Shown here in pieces: positions 1 through 10,865 of a DNA stretch of 64,000 bases. The stretch is from NCBI RefSeq assembly GCF_016615955.1, contig NZ_CP067113.1:558001-622000 (forward strand), in the 5' to 3' direction. Each line of letters begins with the position of its first letter. Within the stretch, counting starts at the first letter, position 1. This DNA is from Luteimonas sp. MC1750 (GTDB lineage Bacteria; Pseudomonadota; Gammaproteobacteria; Xanthomonadales; Xanthomonadaceae). The translations under genes were made by a program, and so were the position numbers. The notes beneath the pieces are model-generated. The model did no database searches. It saw only the letters and a list, made by a program, of their open reading frames with translations, and was not told the origin of the DNA.

Positions 1-507
1 CGCGGGTTCGCCCACTGCGAGACGGTCAACTTCACCGAAGTCGACGACATGGCCACCCATCTGAAGAAGATGACCGACTGGATGGGCGCCGACGTCTGCA
101 TCGACGCGGTGGGCTGCGACGCCAGCGGCAGCGCGTTCCACACCTTCACCGGCAAGATCGCCATGCTGCAGGGTGGCTCGGCGATCGCGCTGCACTGGGC
201 GATCAACAGCGTGCGCAAGGGCGGTCGGATCTCGATCGTGGGCGTCTACGGTCCGACCTTCAACATGATTCCGATCGGGAACGCGGTCAACAAGGGCCTG
301 ACGCTGCGCATGAACCAGGCCAGCGTGAAACGGCACCTGCCGCGGCTGATCGAACACATCCGCGCCGGCCACATCTCGCCGCGCGAGATGATCACCCACC
401 GCATCCCGCTGGAAGACGTGGCCGATGCCTACGACATCTTCGTCAACAAGCGCGACAACTGCATCAAGCCGGTGCTGATCCCACCCTCCGCGCGGGGTGA
501 CGCGTAA
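1..507 (+). CDS. Zinc-dependent alcohol dehydrogenase, C-terminal part (5' end outside window)
   Basis: The reading frame is open from the first base, so this is the 3' part of a gene that begins upstream; about 168 residues remain. The visible part resembles the NAD-binding and C-terminal region of medium-chain Zn-dependent dehydrogenases of the glutathione-dependent formaldehyde dehydrogenase/threonine dehydrogenase-like group. It has a GADVCIDAVG strand-helix, a KGGRISIVGVYG glycine-rich turn, and a closing EDVADAYDIF-type helix. The Zn-binding N-terminal half is not in the window, so substrate cannot be judged. The TAA stop shares bases with an ATG at 507, so the next gene may be translationally coupled. 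Confidence 0.85.
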   Translation, partial: RGFAHCETVNFTEVDDMATHLKKMTDWMGADVCIDAVGCDASGSAFHTFTGKIAMLQGGSAIALHWAINSVRKGGRISIVGVYGPTFNMIPIGNAVNKGLTLRMNQASVKRHLPRLIEHIRAGHISPREMITHRIPLEDVADAYDIFVNKRDNCIKPVLIPPSARGDA

Positions 508-533
508 TGGCCGGCAACGCACGGGAGACCACC

Positions 534-938
534 ATGGACAAGGCCCGATTCGCCCACATCCCCGGCTGGGGCGCCGACCTCGCGCACGAGAACCGGCCGG
601 CCGTGCCGATGGAGCGCACGCCGCCGCGGCTGGACGTCCCCTGGAGCGACCCGCCGCCGCAGCAGCCGATGACCGTCGAAATCCTGAAGTCGCTGGAGCG
701 TCCGGAGCACTCGCGCACCTTCGGCACCCGCCTGCCGCCCAAGGGCCTGAGCGGCGTGATGCGTCGCGCCGCCTTCAGGCGCAGCGAGAACAACGTCGGC
801 CACTGGCTCATGCTGATCGCCGCCGACCGCGTCGACGTCGTCGAAGGCATGGCCGGGGACCTGAAGCGCTCGCCGCTGAAGCTCGCCGCCGTGGGCGTCG
901 GCGTCGCCGCGCTGGTGTGGTGGCTGGCATCGGACTGA
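534..938 (+). CDS. Small conserved hypothetical protein with C-terminal membrane anchor
   Basis: Protein of 134 residues beginning MDKARFAHIPGWGADL. I do not recognise a function. The first two thirds are polar and proline-rich (PRLDVPWSDPPPQQP). An amphipathic region rich in Arg and Asp follows (MRRAAFRRSENNVGHWL). The last roughly 20 residues are a hydrophobic helix (KLAAVGVGVAALVWWLA) that could anchor it in the membrane. The ATG at 534 is chosen because GGGAGA lies 5 bases before it. An in-frame ATG at 507, overlapping the previous stop, would add nine residues and is the alternative. I recall similar short proteins in xanthomonads, which is memory, not a search. Confidence 0.7.
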   Translation: MDKARFAHIPGWGADLAHENRPAVPMERTPPRLDVPWSDPPPQQPMTVEILKSLERPEHSRTFGTRLPPKGLSGVMRRAAFRRSENNVGHWLMLIAADRVDVVEGMAGDLKRSPLKLAAVGVGVAALVWWLASD

Positions 939-955
939 CCACCCGATGCCACAAA

Positions 956-985
956 CGGAACGGGCGCCCGAAGGCGCCCGTTCCG
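956..985. terminator. Hairpin between convergent genes (likely bidirectional terminator)
   Basis: Perfect 13-bp inverted repeat (956-968 with 973-985) around a 4-base loop, CGAA. It lies between the small hypothetical gene (+) and ahcY (-). No long T-run follows on the plus side; on the minus side TTTG follows immediately. It fits a shared terminator for both genes. Confidence 0.7.
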
Positions 986-1004
986 CTGTCCCGGATGGGC
1001 CGGA

Positions 1005-2468
1005 TCAGTACCGGTAGTGCTCCGGCTTGAACGGACCTTCCACCGGCACGCCGATGTAGTCGGCCTGTTCCTTCGTGAGCTTCGTCAGCTTCACGCCGAT
1101 CTTCTCCAGGTGCAGGCGCGCGACTTCCTCGTCGAGCTTCTTCGGCAGGATGTAGACCTTGTTGGCGTACTCGTCCTTCTTCGCCCACAGGTCGATCTGC
1201 GCCAGCGTCTGGTTGGAGAACGAGTTCGACATCACGAAGCTCGGGTGGCCGGTGGCGCAGCCCAGGTTCACCAGGCGGCCTTCGGCCAGCAGGAACATCG
1301 CGTTGCCGTTCGGCAGGATGAACTTGTCCACCTGCGGCTTGATGTTGACGATCTCCACGCCCGCCAGCGCCTTCAGCGCATCGACCTGGATCTCGTTGTC
1401 GAAGTGGCCGATGTTGCAGACGATGGCCTGGTCCTTCATCGCGGTCATGTGCTCGACGCGGATGATGTCCTTGTTGCCGGTGGTGGTGACGTAGATGTCG
1501 GCCTCGCCGAGGCTGTCCTCGACGGTCGAGACCTCGTAGCCCTCCATCGCCGCCTGCAGCGCGCAGATCGGGTCGATCTCGGTGACGATCACGCGCGCAC
1601 CGTAGGCGCGCAGCGACGCCGCGCAGCCCTTGCCGACGTCGCCGTAGCCGCAGACCACCGCCACCTTGCCGGCCAGCATCACGTCGAGCGCGCGCTTCAG
1701 GCCGTCGGCCAGCGACTCGCGGCAGCCGTACAGGTTGTCGAACTTCGACTTGGTGACCGAGTCGTTGACGTTGATCGCGGGCACCAGCAGCTTGCCGTCC
1801 TGGGCCAGCTGGTACAGGCGGTGCACGCCGGTGGTGGTCTCTTCGGACACGCCCTTCCAGTCGGCGACGACCCTGGTCCAGTAGCCCGGGCGCTCCTTGG
1901 CGACGCGCTTGAGCAGGTTCTTGATCACCTGCTCCTCGTGGCTGCCCGCGGGCGCGTCGACCCAGGACGTGTCGCCCTGCTCGAGCTCGTAGCCCTTGTG
2001 GATCAGCAGGGTCACGTCGCCGCCGTCGTCGACCACCATCTGCGGGCCGAGGAAGCCGCCCTGGCCGTCGGGGAAGGAGAGTGCGTCGAGCGTGCAGTCC
2101 CAGTACTCCTCCAGGGTCTCGCCCTTCCAGGCGAACACGGGGGTGCCGGTGGCGGCGATCGCCGCGGCGGCGTGGTCCTGGGTGGAGAAGATGTTGCACG
2201 ACGCCCAGCGCACATCGGCGCCGATGTCGTTGAGGGTCTCGATGAGGACCGCGGTCTGGATGGTCATGTGCAGCGAGCCGGTCACGCGCACGCCCTTCAG
2301 CGGCGCCTCGGCGGCATGCTTGCGGCGGATGGACATCAGGCCCGGCATCTCGTGCTCGGCGATGTCGATCTCCTTGCGGCCCCAGTCGGCCAGGGAGATG
2401 TCGGCGATCTTGTAGTCGCCATCGGTTGAAAACTGGCGTTCAGGGCTGGTCTTGGTCACGGCGTTCAT
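1005..2468 (-). CDS. ahcY: Adenosylhomocysteinase (S-adenosylhomocysteine hydrolase)
   Basis: Splits S-adenosylhomocysteine to adenosine and homocysteine using tightly bound NAD, removing the product inhibitor of methyltransferases. It is 487 residues, in the size range of proteobacterial enzymes. The NAD-binding GYGDVGKG is at 274-281, the substrate region [13 protein letters not shown] is before it, and the conserved C-terminus ends KPEHYRY, which reaches into the neighbouring NAD site in known tetramers. The ATG start follows AGGAGC-like bases (CCGGAGCAAGAG). The upstream leader carries a SAH riboswitch, so induction by the enzyme's own substrate is expected. It is monocistronic here. MetK, the other arm of the methyl cycle, is about 5 kb away on the same strand. 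Confidence 0.98.
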   Translation of the reverse strand: MNAVTKTSPERQFSTDGDYKIADISLADWGRKEIDIAEHEMPGLMSIRRKHAAEAPLKGVRVTGSLHMTIQTAVLIETLNDIGADVRWASCNIFSTQDHAAAAIAATGTPVFAWKGETLEEYWDCTLDALSFPDGQGGFLGPQMVVDDGGDVTLLIHKGYELEQGDTSWVDAPAGSHEEQVIKNLLKRVAKERPGYWTRVVADWKGVSEETTTGVHRLYQLAQDGKLLVPAINVNDSVTKSKFDNLYGCRESLADGLKRALDVMLAGKVAVVCGYGDVGKGCAASLRAYGARVIVTEIDPICALQAAMEGYEVSTVEDSLGEADIYVTTTGNKDIIRVEHMTAMKDQAIVCNIGHFDNEIQVDALKALAGVEIVNIKPQVDKFILPNGNAMFLLAEGRLVNLGCATGHPSFVMSNSFSNQTLAQIDLWAKKDEYANKVYILPKKLDEEVARLHLEKIGVKLTKLTKEQADYIGVPVEGPFKPEHYRY

Positions 2469-2518
2469 CTCTTGCTCCGGTTTCGCGCCCTGTCCCGCTC
2501 GCGGGAGGGGTCGGTGGG

Positions 2519-2603
2519 GTGAACCGGGCGCCGTTCAGATCGTCATCGCCGAGCCTGGTGGGCGGCTTCATCGAAGCCGGTCCATCGCAGCGCCCCTCGG
2601 CGG
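2519..2603 (-). promoter_or_regulatory. S-adenosylhomocysteine (SAH) riboswitch in the ahcY leader
   Basis: Read on the minus strand, the leader has GCCGAG (2596-2601) pairing with CTCGGC (about 2549-2554). GGGGCGCTGCGA follows the first arm directly, and AACGGCGCC (2527-2535) appears downstream. This order (P1 arm, GRGCGYUGC core, closing P1 arm, then AACGGCGC of the pseudoknot) is the published SAH riboswitch consensus. A side hairpin CGGCTT-CGAT-GAAGCCG fills the P2 position. The element ends about 50 bases before the ahcY ATG. SAH riboswitches are known to switch ahcY on when SAH accumulates. Confidence 0.87.
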
Positions 2604-2611
2604 AGCCGCGG

Positions 2612-2617
2612 ATTATA
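2612..2617 (-). promoter_or_regulatory. -10 box of the ahcY promoter
   Basis: Minus-strand reading gives a perfect TATAAT. It would start transcription near 2605, just before the first riboswitch arm, which is the spacing expected for this leader. The -35 region is not a good match (GGGTCC at about 2635-2640). Confidence 0.7.
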
Positions 2618-2742
2618 TAACGCGCAGGCCGCGCGGACCCCGGCCGGTGGTCCGCGTGGCACCACCTAGGGTCCGACCGGGTGTAGCGCAGGGCCCGGAT
2701 TGCCTAGGCTGGCGCGAATCCTGGAACAACCGGAAGCCCCCC

Positions 2743-4494
2743 ATGACCGTCAACGCCATCGGATACCAGCAGCCCGTCCAGCCGCCGCCTCCGCCGCCCC
2801 CGCCGAAGCAGCACGAAGTGGTGCGCGGCGAGACCATCGACAGCATCGCAAAGGCCAACGGCACCACGCCGCAGGCGCTGATCGGCGCCAATCCGCAGCT
2901 GGCCAATCCCGACCACCTCTACCCCGGCGATCTGCTCAACCTGCCGGCGGCCGCGGCCGAGGATGGCAGCGGGGGCGGCTCGGTCAAGGCCACGGGAGAC
3001 GACACCGCCAGGACCGGTACTGATGCCAATGGCACGAGCTCGAAGAGCGAGGCCAGCGTCGGCGTGTCGGATGACGGTGTGACCGTCGGCGGCAAGCAGA
3101 CCGACAAGACCACCACCACCGACGCCAACGGCAGCAAGTCCACGAGCGGCACCACGACCGGGGCGAGCGTCGGCGTCGATCCCGACAAGGGCACGGTCGC
3201 GCTGACCGCCAACGGCGGGTTCACCGAGAGCGTCAAGAACTCGAAGGGCGTGGGCCTGAGCTTCGGCATCGACGGCAGCAGCACGGTCGTCGCCGGCCAG
3301 AAGACCACCGACGGCGTGACCACCTATACGGTGTCCAGCGACGTCTCGGTCACGCTGAACGCCGGCGTGGACGTCAAGCAGGCCGGCCTGGAGTACGGCC
3401 GTACCGACGGGATCAAGGCGTCGTACGAAGTCTCGATGCCGGAACAGGCGGCGAAGACCACCGACCTCGCCAGCGTCAATCCCTTCGATCCCGCGTCCAT
3501 GCCGACCGGCACGGTCATCAGGCTCGACGGGGCCAGCTACGCGAGCAACGAGTTCAAGGCCACCTTCCGCAACGTCGCCGTCGAAACCAAGGTGACCAGC
3601 GAGGAGGGAACCAGCCTCCTGGTCGAGAAGACCGGCACCGACACCGTGCGCGTGACCGCAGGGCCGACCGAGGCGATCAGCGCCTACAACGGCGTCGGCC
3701 TGGACTTCGAACAGGTCAAGCTGATGCTCGGCAACGACACCAGCCTGAGCGGCGCGACGCTCAAGACTGCCGAGTTCGACCTGTCCACGCCCGACGGCCT
3801 GGCCGCGTACAACGATTTCGTGGCCACCGGCACCATGCCGGCCGACAACGGCCCCGGGGTGTCCGAAGTGAAGACGATCGAGAAGCTCGACTACTCGTCG
3901 CAGGCCAAGGTCGACGTGAAGCTGGGTCCGCTGGAGCTGGGCATCGACGGCGCGCAGAACACCGGTGACTCGGTGGTCACCACCTATCCCGACGGCACCG
4001 CCGAGCGCACGGTCAACCTGCAGTACAGCGGCAACGTGCCAATGACGCTGACGCAGACGTTCGACGCCGAAGGCAAGGAGATCGTCTCCGAGCGCGCGTA
4101 TGCGTTCACGATCAAGGCCGACGAGAACACGTCGCAGATGATCAACGCCGCGCAGACGGGCGACGTCGGCAAGGCGCAGGACGGCCCGGTCAAGCCCGGT
4201 GATACCGTCACCATCACCTATACCGAAGCCGAGATGGGGCAGCTCAAGGCCCACGCCGAGGGCGCGCTGGAGGCGAGTGGCGGCATGAACACGGGGTTGC
4301 GGGTCCTCACCCAGGACTACGACGGCAACCCGGTGAGCAGCTTCGACTTCGCGATCGGGATGGCGCGCAACCTGGGCGGCTCCGACTACGGCAGTGCGGA
4401 ACGCCTCTTCACCATCTCCGGCGGCGCTGACGGCAACTTCGGTGACGGCAACTACGTGCAACTGCCGGGCACGGTGACGGTGCACGACAGCTGA
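2743..4494 (+). CDS. LysM-domain protein with a large Thr/Gly/Asp-rich region of unknown function
   Basis: Protein of 583 residues, start MTVNAIGYQQ. A run of eight prolines (about 14-21) precedes one LysM domain (about 22-68; HEVVRGETIDSIAKANG, then LYPGDLLNLP), which normally binds peptidoglycan. The rest is unrecognised. Residues 70-170 are low-complexity Thr/Gly/Asp/Ser; later parts look like repeating beta-strand-rich modules (VGVSDDGVTVGG, VGVDPDKGTVALT). There is no signal peptide or membrane segment, so export by an ordinary Sec route is not evident. The upstream in-frame extension to 2452 would run through the ahcY leader and is rejected. It stands alone between ahcY (divergent) and an S9 peptidase. 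Possible roles: secreted or injected wall-binding protein, or a surface protein. Confidence 0.8.
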   Translation: MTVNAIGYQQPVQPPPPPPPPKQHEVVRGETIDSIAKANGTTPQALIGANPQLANPDHLYPGDLLNLPAAAAEDGSGGGSVKATGDDTARTGTDANGTSSKSEASVGVSDDGVTVGGKQTDKTTTTDANGSKSTSGTTTGASVGVDPDKGTVALTANGGFTESVKNSKGVGLSFGIDGSSTVVAGQKTTDGVTTYTVSSDVSVTLNAGVDVKQAGLEYGRTDGIKASYEVSMPEQAAKTTDLASVNPFDPASMPTGTVIRLDGASYASNEFKATFRNVAVETKVTSEEGTSLLVEKTGTDTVRVTAGPTEAISAYNGVGLDFEQVKLMLGNDTSLSGATLKTAEFDLSTPDGLAAYNDFVATGTMPADNGPGVSEVKTIEKLDYSSQAKVDVKLGPLELGIDGAQNTGDSVVTTYPDGTAERTVNLQYSGNVPMTLTQTFDAEGKEIVSERAYAFTIKADENTSQMINAAQTGDVGKAQDGPVKPGDTVTITYTEAEMGQLKAHAEGALEASGGMNTGLRVLTQDYDGNPVSSFDFAIGMARNLGGSDYGSAERLFTISGGADGNFGDGNYVQLPGTVTVHDS

Positions 4495-4595
4495 GCGCCG
4501 CGGCCGGCGGATCGTAGCGACCATGACCGTCGCCACGGTCCCCCTGCCGCGTCGACGGGCTAGGCTCGGGGTTTACCACCTGCAGGACCTTCGCC

Positions 4596-7094
<2,499 letters not shown>

Positions 7095-7180
7095 TCCGTC
7101 CTGGTCGGGCCTGTGCTCCGGGCCCGACCGTCATCGCCATTCGGGAACCCGAACGCTCGCACGTCGCGACGACCCGCCCC

Positions 7181-7205
7181 CTGTAGGAGCGGCTACAGCC
7201 GCGAT
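7181..7205 (+). repeat. REP-like palindromic repeat, copy 1 (forward)
   Basis: 25-base unit beginning CTGTAGGAGCGG. It contains the hairpin GCGGCT-AC-AGCCGC and ends GCGAT. An exact inverted copy is at 7419-7443, and a variant pair is at 43810-43910. The size, internal hairpin, GTAGGAGC head and paired opposite orientation fit REP elements arranged as a REPIN/BIME. Confidence 0.85.
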
Positions 7206-7242
7206 TGCTGCAACCGCGACGTCATCCTGGGAATCGGATGAC

Positions 7243-7290
7243 GCTGCGGCTGCGGCCGTGGCTGCGGCTGCGGCTGCGGCTGCGGCTGCG
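7243..7290. repeat. GCTGCG hexamer tandem array
   Basis: Eight consecutive hexamers: GCTGCG twice, one variant GCCGTG, then GCTGCG five times. It lies between the two inverted REP copies. Such an array is prone to copy-number change. Confidence 0.9.
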
Positions 7291-7362
7291 GACTCCGGCG
7301 GAGCGATCGCGGGCGATCACGCTTACGCACTGCACGCCGGCGTGGCGGAGCGTGACAGGTAC

Positions 7363-7392
7363 AAAAAAAGACGGGCCGCGCAATGCGGCCCG
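7363..7392 (-). terminator. Intrinsic terminator of metK
   Basis: Minus-strand reading: 8-bp stem CGGGCCGC/GCGGCCCG (7385-7392 with 7372-7379), 5-base loop, then TCTTTTTTT. This is a textbook rho-independent terminator about 80 bases past the metK stop. A REP copy lies between stop and terminator and would be in the mRNA 3' end. Confidence 0.92.
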
Positions 7393-7418
7393 CCCTGTTC
7401 GCGTTTCCTGCGGCTGCG

Positions 7419-7443
7419 ATCGCGGCTGTAGCCGCTCCTACAG
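7419..7443 (-). repeat. REP-like palindromic repeat, copy 2 (inverted)
   Basis: Exact reverse complement of 7181-7205 over all 25 bases, so a metK mRNA reading through both could form a long stem. It sits 30 bases after the metK stop. Confidence 0.85.
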
Positions 7444-7464
7444 CCGTTCCTGCAGCCGTTCCTG
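7441..7464. repeat. Doubled 12-base motif CAGCCGTTCCTG
   Basis: CAGCCGTTCCTG occurs twice back to back, next to the inverted REP copy and just before the metK stop. It looks like local slippage of REP-derived sequence. Confidence 0.75.
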
Positions 7465-7473
7465 CAGTTGCTG

Positions 7474-8682
7474 CTAGAGCTTTGCGGCCTTGCGGAGTTC
7501 TTCGGCCTTGTCGGTCTTCTCCCAGGAGAAGGCGGTGGCGGTGTGCTGCTTGCCGGCGGCGTCGACGTAGCTGACCTCTTCCGGCTTGCGGCCGAAGTGG
7601 CCGTAGCTGGCGGTGCGCTGGTAGATCGGGTGCACCAGGTCGAGCATCCTGATGATGCCGTAGGGGCGCAGGTCGAAGTGGCGGCGGATCAGGCGCTCGA
7701 TGACGTCGTCGCCGACCTTGCCGGTGCCGAAGGTGGTGACCGAGATCGAGGTCGGCTCGGCCACGCCGATGGCGTAGCTCAACTGCACCTCGCAGCGGTC
7801 GGCCAGGCCCGCGGCCACGACGTTCTTGGCGACGTAGCGCGCGGCGTATGCGGCCGAGCGGTCGACCTTGGACGGATCCTTGCCCGAGAACGCGCCGCCG
7901 CCGTGGCGGGCCCAGCCGCCGTAGGTGTCGACGATGATCTTGCGGCCGGTCAGGCCGCAATCGCCCACGGGGCCGCCGATCTCGAACTTGCCGGTCGGGT
8001 TGATGTGGTACTTGGTGCCCTTGTGCAGCCACTTGGCCGGCAGCACGGGCTTGAGGATCTCTTCGCGGACGGCCTCGATGAGGTCCTTCTGCTTCACGCC
8101 CGGCGCGTGCTGGGTCGACAGCACGACGGCGTCGATGGCCACGGCCACGCCGTCCTCGTAGCGCAGGGTGACCTGGCTCTTGGCGTCGGGGCGCAGCCAC
8201 GGCAGCGGCGAGCGCTTCTTCTTGCGCACGCGCGCCTGCTGCTCGACCAGGCGGTGTGACAGGTGGATCGCCGCCGGCATGAAGCTCGAGGTCTCGTTGG
8301 TGGCGTAGCCGAACATCAGGCCCTGGTCGCCGGCGCCCATTTCCTCGGGCTTCTTGCGGTCCACGCCCTGGGCGATGTGCGGGCTCTGCTTGCCGATCAG
8401 GTTCAGCACGCCGCAGGTGGCGCCGTCGAAGCCGACGTCCGAGGAGTCATAGCCGATGTCGAGGATCACCTTGCGGGTCAGGGCCTCGAGGTCGATCCAC
8501 GCGGAGGTGGTGATCTCGCCGGCGACGATCGCCACGCCGGTCTTGACCATGGTCTCGCAAGCCACGCGTGCGCCCTTGTCCTGGCTCAGGATGGCGTCGA
8601 GGACCGCGTCGGAGATCTGGTCCGCGATCTTGTCCGGATGGCCTTCGGAGACCGATTCGGAGGTGAACAGGGTGCTGGACAT
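7474..8682 (-). CDS. metK: S-adenosylmethionine synthetase
   Basis: Makes S-adenosylmethionine from methionine and ATP. It is 402 residues, normal for bacterial MetK. GHPDK is at 14-18, the ATP-binding GAGDQG at 116-121, and the [16 protein letters not shown] phosphate-binding loop is in the second half. The start at 8682 ([11 protein letters not shown]) matches the family; the longer frame to 8814 adds 44 arginine-rich residues and is rejected. AAGG lies just upstream of the ATG. The gene has its own terminator at 7363-7392. I looked for a SAM riboswitch in the leader (8683-8820) and do not see one. Confidence 0.98.
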   Translation of the reverse strand: MSSTLFTSESVSEGHPDKIADQISDAVLDAILSQDKGARVACETMVKTGVAIVAGEITTSAWIDLEALTRKVILDIGYDSSDVGFDGATCGVLNLIGKQSPHIAQGVDRKKPEEMGAGDQGLMFGYATNETSSFMPAAIHLSHRLVEQQARVRKKKRSPLPWLRPDAKSQVTLRYEDGVAVAIDAVVLSTQHAPGVKQKDLIEAVREEILKPVLPAKWLHKGTKYHINPTGKFEIGGPVGDCGLTGRKIIVDTYGGWARHGGGAFSGKDPSKVDRSAAYAARYVAKNVVAAGLADRCEVQLSYAIGVAEPTSISVTTFGTGKVGDDVIERLIRRHFDLRPYGIIRMLDLVHPIYQRTASYGHFGRKPEEVSYVDAAGKQHTATAFSWEKTDKAEELRKAAKL

Positions 8683-8820
8683 CGGCCTTATATCCCTTGA
8701 TTCGGATGGAGAGATGGGCGCGCATGATACATGCGTGCGGCCACCGGCGCATTGTGCCGTCTCGCGCGTGCCTTCGCGATCGCGATCGCGGCCGGCGGCG
8801 CGCGCGGCTAGCATGCGCGG

Positions 8821-9894
8821 ATGGATTCACTGACCCAGATCGTCCTCGGCGGCGCCGTCGCGGCCGCCATCGCGCCGCCCGGGCACCGCCGCGCCGCACT
8901 GCTGGCGGGCGCGGCGCTCGGCACGCTGCCCGACCTCGACTCGTTGCCCATCGCGCTGTTCACCGACGATCCGGTGGCGCTGATGACCCTGCATCGCGGC
9001 GCGAGTCACTCGCTGTTCGTCCTGCCGCTGCTCGGCTGGCTGCTGTGGGCGTGGTTCCGTCGCCGGGGCGGGCGCGTGGCGGAGGCGCCGCGGCGCTGGT
9101 TCTGGGCGATCCAGCTGGCGCTGCTGACGCATCCGCTGCTCGATGCATTCACCGTCTACGGGACCCAGTTGCTGTGGCCGCTGCCGCTCCCGCCGGTGAT
9201 GTGGTCGAGCGTGTTCATCATCGACCCGCTGTACACGATCTGGCTGCTCCTGGCCTGCATCGCCGCGTTCCTGCTGCGTGGACAGGTGGCGGCGCAGCGG
9301 GCGCTCGCCGCCGGGCTGGTGCTGAGCACGGCCTACCTCGGCTGGTCGCTGCTGGCCAAGTCCATGGTCGACCGCGAGGCGGATCGCGCGCTGGCCGCCA
9401 TCGGCCTGGCGGAGGCGCCGAGGTTTTCCGTGCCGATGCCGTTCAACACCCTGCTCTGGCGGGTGGTCGCGATGACGCCGGACGGCTACGTGGAAGGCTT
9501 CCACTCGCTGGCCGCCGACCGCGGCGCGATGCGGTTCGAACCGCATGGCTCCGACCTGCGTGCACTGCGCGAGGCCGCGGCTGTCCCCGCCGTCGAGCGC
9601 CTGGCCTGGTTCAACCGCGGCTTCATGCGGGCCACGCAGGTCGAGGGCGAGCTCGTGCTCAGCGACCTGCGCATGGGCAACGAACCCGACTATTTCTTCA
9701 ATTTCGCGGTCGCGCGCCGCGGCGGCGGCTGGCAGCCGATCCCGCCGCGGCAGCTGCGGGTCGAACGCGACATCGGCCGGGCCTGGGACGACACCTGGCA
9801 GCGGATCTGGCAGGGCCCCGGCGCGGTGGCCGGCCGCGATCAGGCGGCGGAGGGCAGCGCGGGCGCCACGCCGGCCGACAGCGCGTCGAAGTAG
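8821..9894 (+). CDS. YdjM-like membrane-bound metal-dependent hydrolase
   Basis: Protein of 357 residues. The N-terminal half fits the YdjM/DUF457 family (membrane proteins described as putative metal-dependent hydrolases). It has [17 protein letters not shown] at the start, [18 protein letters not shown] and [14 protein letters not shown], whose His and Asp residues are the likely metal ligands. Three to five hydrophobic helices lie within 1-180. The C-terminal 170 residues are soluble and may be periplasmic. The real role of this family is poorly known. Its 3' end overlaps the convergent dusB gene by 55 bases. Confidence 0.85.
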   Translation: MDSLTQIVLGGAVAAAIAPPGHRRAALLAGAALGTLPDLDSLPIALFTDDPVALMTLHRGASHSLFVLPLLGWLLWAWFRRRGGRVAEAPRRWFWAIQLALLTHPLLDAFTVYGTQLLWPLPLPPVMWSSVFIIDPLYTIWLLLACIAAFLLRGQVAAQRALAAGLVLSTAYLGWSLLAKSMVDREADRALAAIGLAEAPRFSVPMPFNTLLWRVVAMTPDGYVEGFHSLAADRGAMRFEPHGSDLRALREAAAVPAVERLAWFNRGFMRATQVEGELVLSDLRMGNEPDYFFNFAVARRGGGWQPIPPRQLRVERDIGRAWDDTWQRIWQGPGAVAGRDQAAEGSAGATPADSASK

Positions 9895-10838
9895 TCGCGG
9901 GTCAGTGCGAGCTGCTCGCGCGCGGTCGCGGCGCGGTTGACCACGGCGCGGAAGGCCGCGTTCTCCGGCCGGTCCTTCGCGTACCAGCCGAGGTGCTTGC
10001 GCGCGATGCGCACGCCTGACGGCTCGCCATAGAAGGCGTGCAGGTCGTGGAGGTGGCCGAGCAGGATGTCGCGGACCTCGGACAGCGCGGGCGGCGGCAG
10101 GCGCTCGCCGGTGGCGAGGAAGTGCGCGATCTCGCGGAAGATCCACGGCCGGCCCTGCGCGGCGCGCCCGACCATCACCGCGTCGGCTCCGGTCGCGCGC
10201 AGCACGTCGGCCGCCTTGTCGGGTGTCTCGATGTCGCCGTTGGCGATCACCGGGATGCGCAGCCGCGACTTCACCTCGGCGATGGTCGCGTACTCGGCGT
10301 GGCCGGTGTACTGCTGGTCGCGGGTGCGTCCGTGCACGGCCAGCGCCTGCACGCCGCAGTCCTCGGCGATGCGTGCGATCGCCACGGCGTTGCGCTGGTC
10401 GGCGGCCCAGCCGGTGCGAATCTTCAGCGTCACCGGGACGTCGACCGCGGCGACCACCGCCTCCAGGATCCGCGCCACCAGCGCCTCGTCGCGCATCAGC
10501 GCCGAGCCGGCCCAGGCGTTGCAGACCTTCTTGGCCGGGCAGCCCATGTTGATGTCGATGATCTGCGCGCCATGGTCGACGTTGTGGCGCGCGGCGTCGG
10601 CCAGCTGGGACGGCTCGGTGCCGGCGATCTGCACGCCCACCGGATCGGGCTCGCCCGCGTGGTCCATGCGCCGCAGGGATTTCTCCGTGCCCCAGAAGCG
10701 CGGGTCGGACGTGGTCATCTCCGACATCGCCAGGCCGGCCCCCAGCCGCTTGCACAGCAGCCGGAACGGCTTGTCGGTCACGCCGGCCATGGGCGCGAGG
10801 ACGACATTGGGGCTGATGGCGTGGGCACCGATGCGCAT
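9840..10838 (-). CDS. dusB: tRNA-dihydrouridine synthase B
   Basis: FMN enzyme that reduces uridine to dihydrouridine in the tRNA D-arm. It is 332 residues. NVVLAPMAGVTD is at 11-22, with the catalytic Cys100 in NMGCPAKKVC and IPVIANGDIETPD for FMN phosphate binding. The wording fits DusB rather than DusA or DusC. It lies 27 bases after ribokinase on the same strand and may be co-transcribed with it. It is not followed by fis, unlike in enterobacteria. The 3' end overlaps the YdjM-like gene. Confidence 0.95.
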   Translation of the reverse strand: MRIGAHAISPNVVLAPMAGVTDKPFRLLCKRLGAGLAMSEMTTSDPRFWGTEKSLRRMDHAGEPDPVGVQIAGTEPSQLADAARHNVDHGAQIIDINMGCPAKKVCNAWAGSALMRDEALVARILEAVVAAVDVPVTLKIRTGWAADQRNAVAIARIAEDCGVQALAVHGRTRDQQYTGHAEYATIAEVKSRLRIPVIANGDIETPDKAADVLRATGADAVMVGRAAQGRPWIFREIAHFLATGERLPPPALSEVRDILLGHLHDLHAFYGEPSGVRIARKHLGWYAKDRPENAAFRAVVNRAATAREQLALTRDYFDALSAGVAPALPSAA

Positions 10839-10865
10839 GCCGCCATTGTCGCCGATCGTGCGGCC

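Larger units (their letters stand above)
7095..7473. other. Gene-free interval holding repeats and the metK terminator
   Basis: This 379-base interval lies between the S9 peptidase and metK stop codons. It holds two inverted copies of a 25-base REP-like sequence, a GCTGCG tandem array, a doubled 12-base motif and the metK terminator, each listed separately. Short open frames inside are translations of the repeats, rich in Arg or Ala, and are not credible genes. Confidence 0.85.

Noticed and set aside
2452..2742. Long N-terminal extension of the LysM protein
   Set aside because: It is the reverse side of the ahcY leader and riboswitch; ATG at 2743 starts a sensible protein.
8683..8820. SAM riboswitch before metK
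   Set aside because: No recognisable SAM-I, SAM-II or SAM-IV core; only a possible TATCAT box at 8724-8729.
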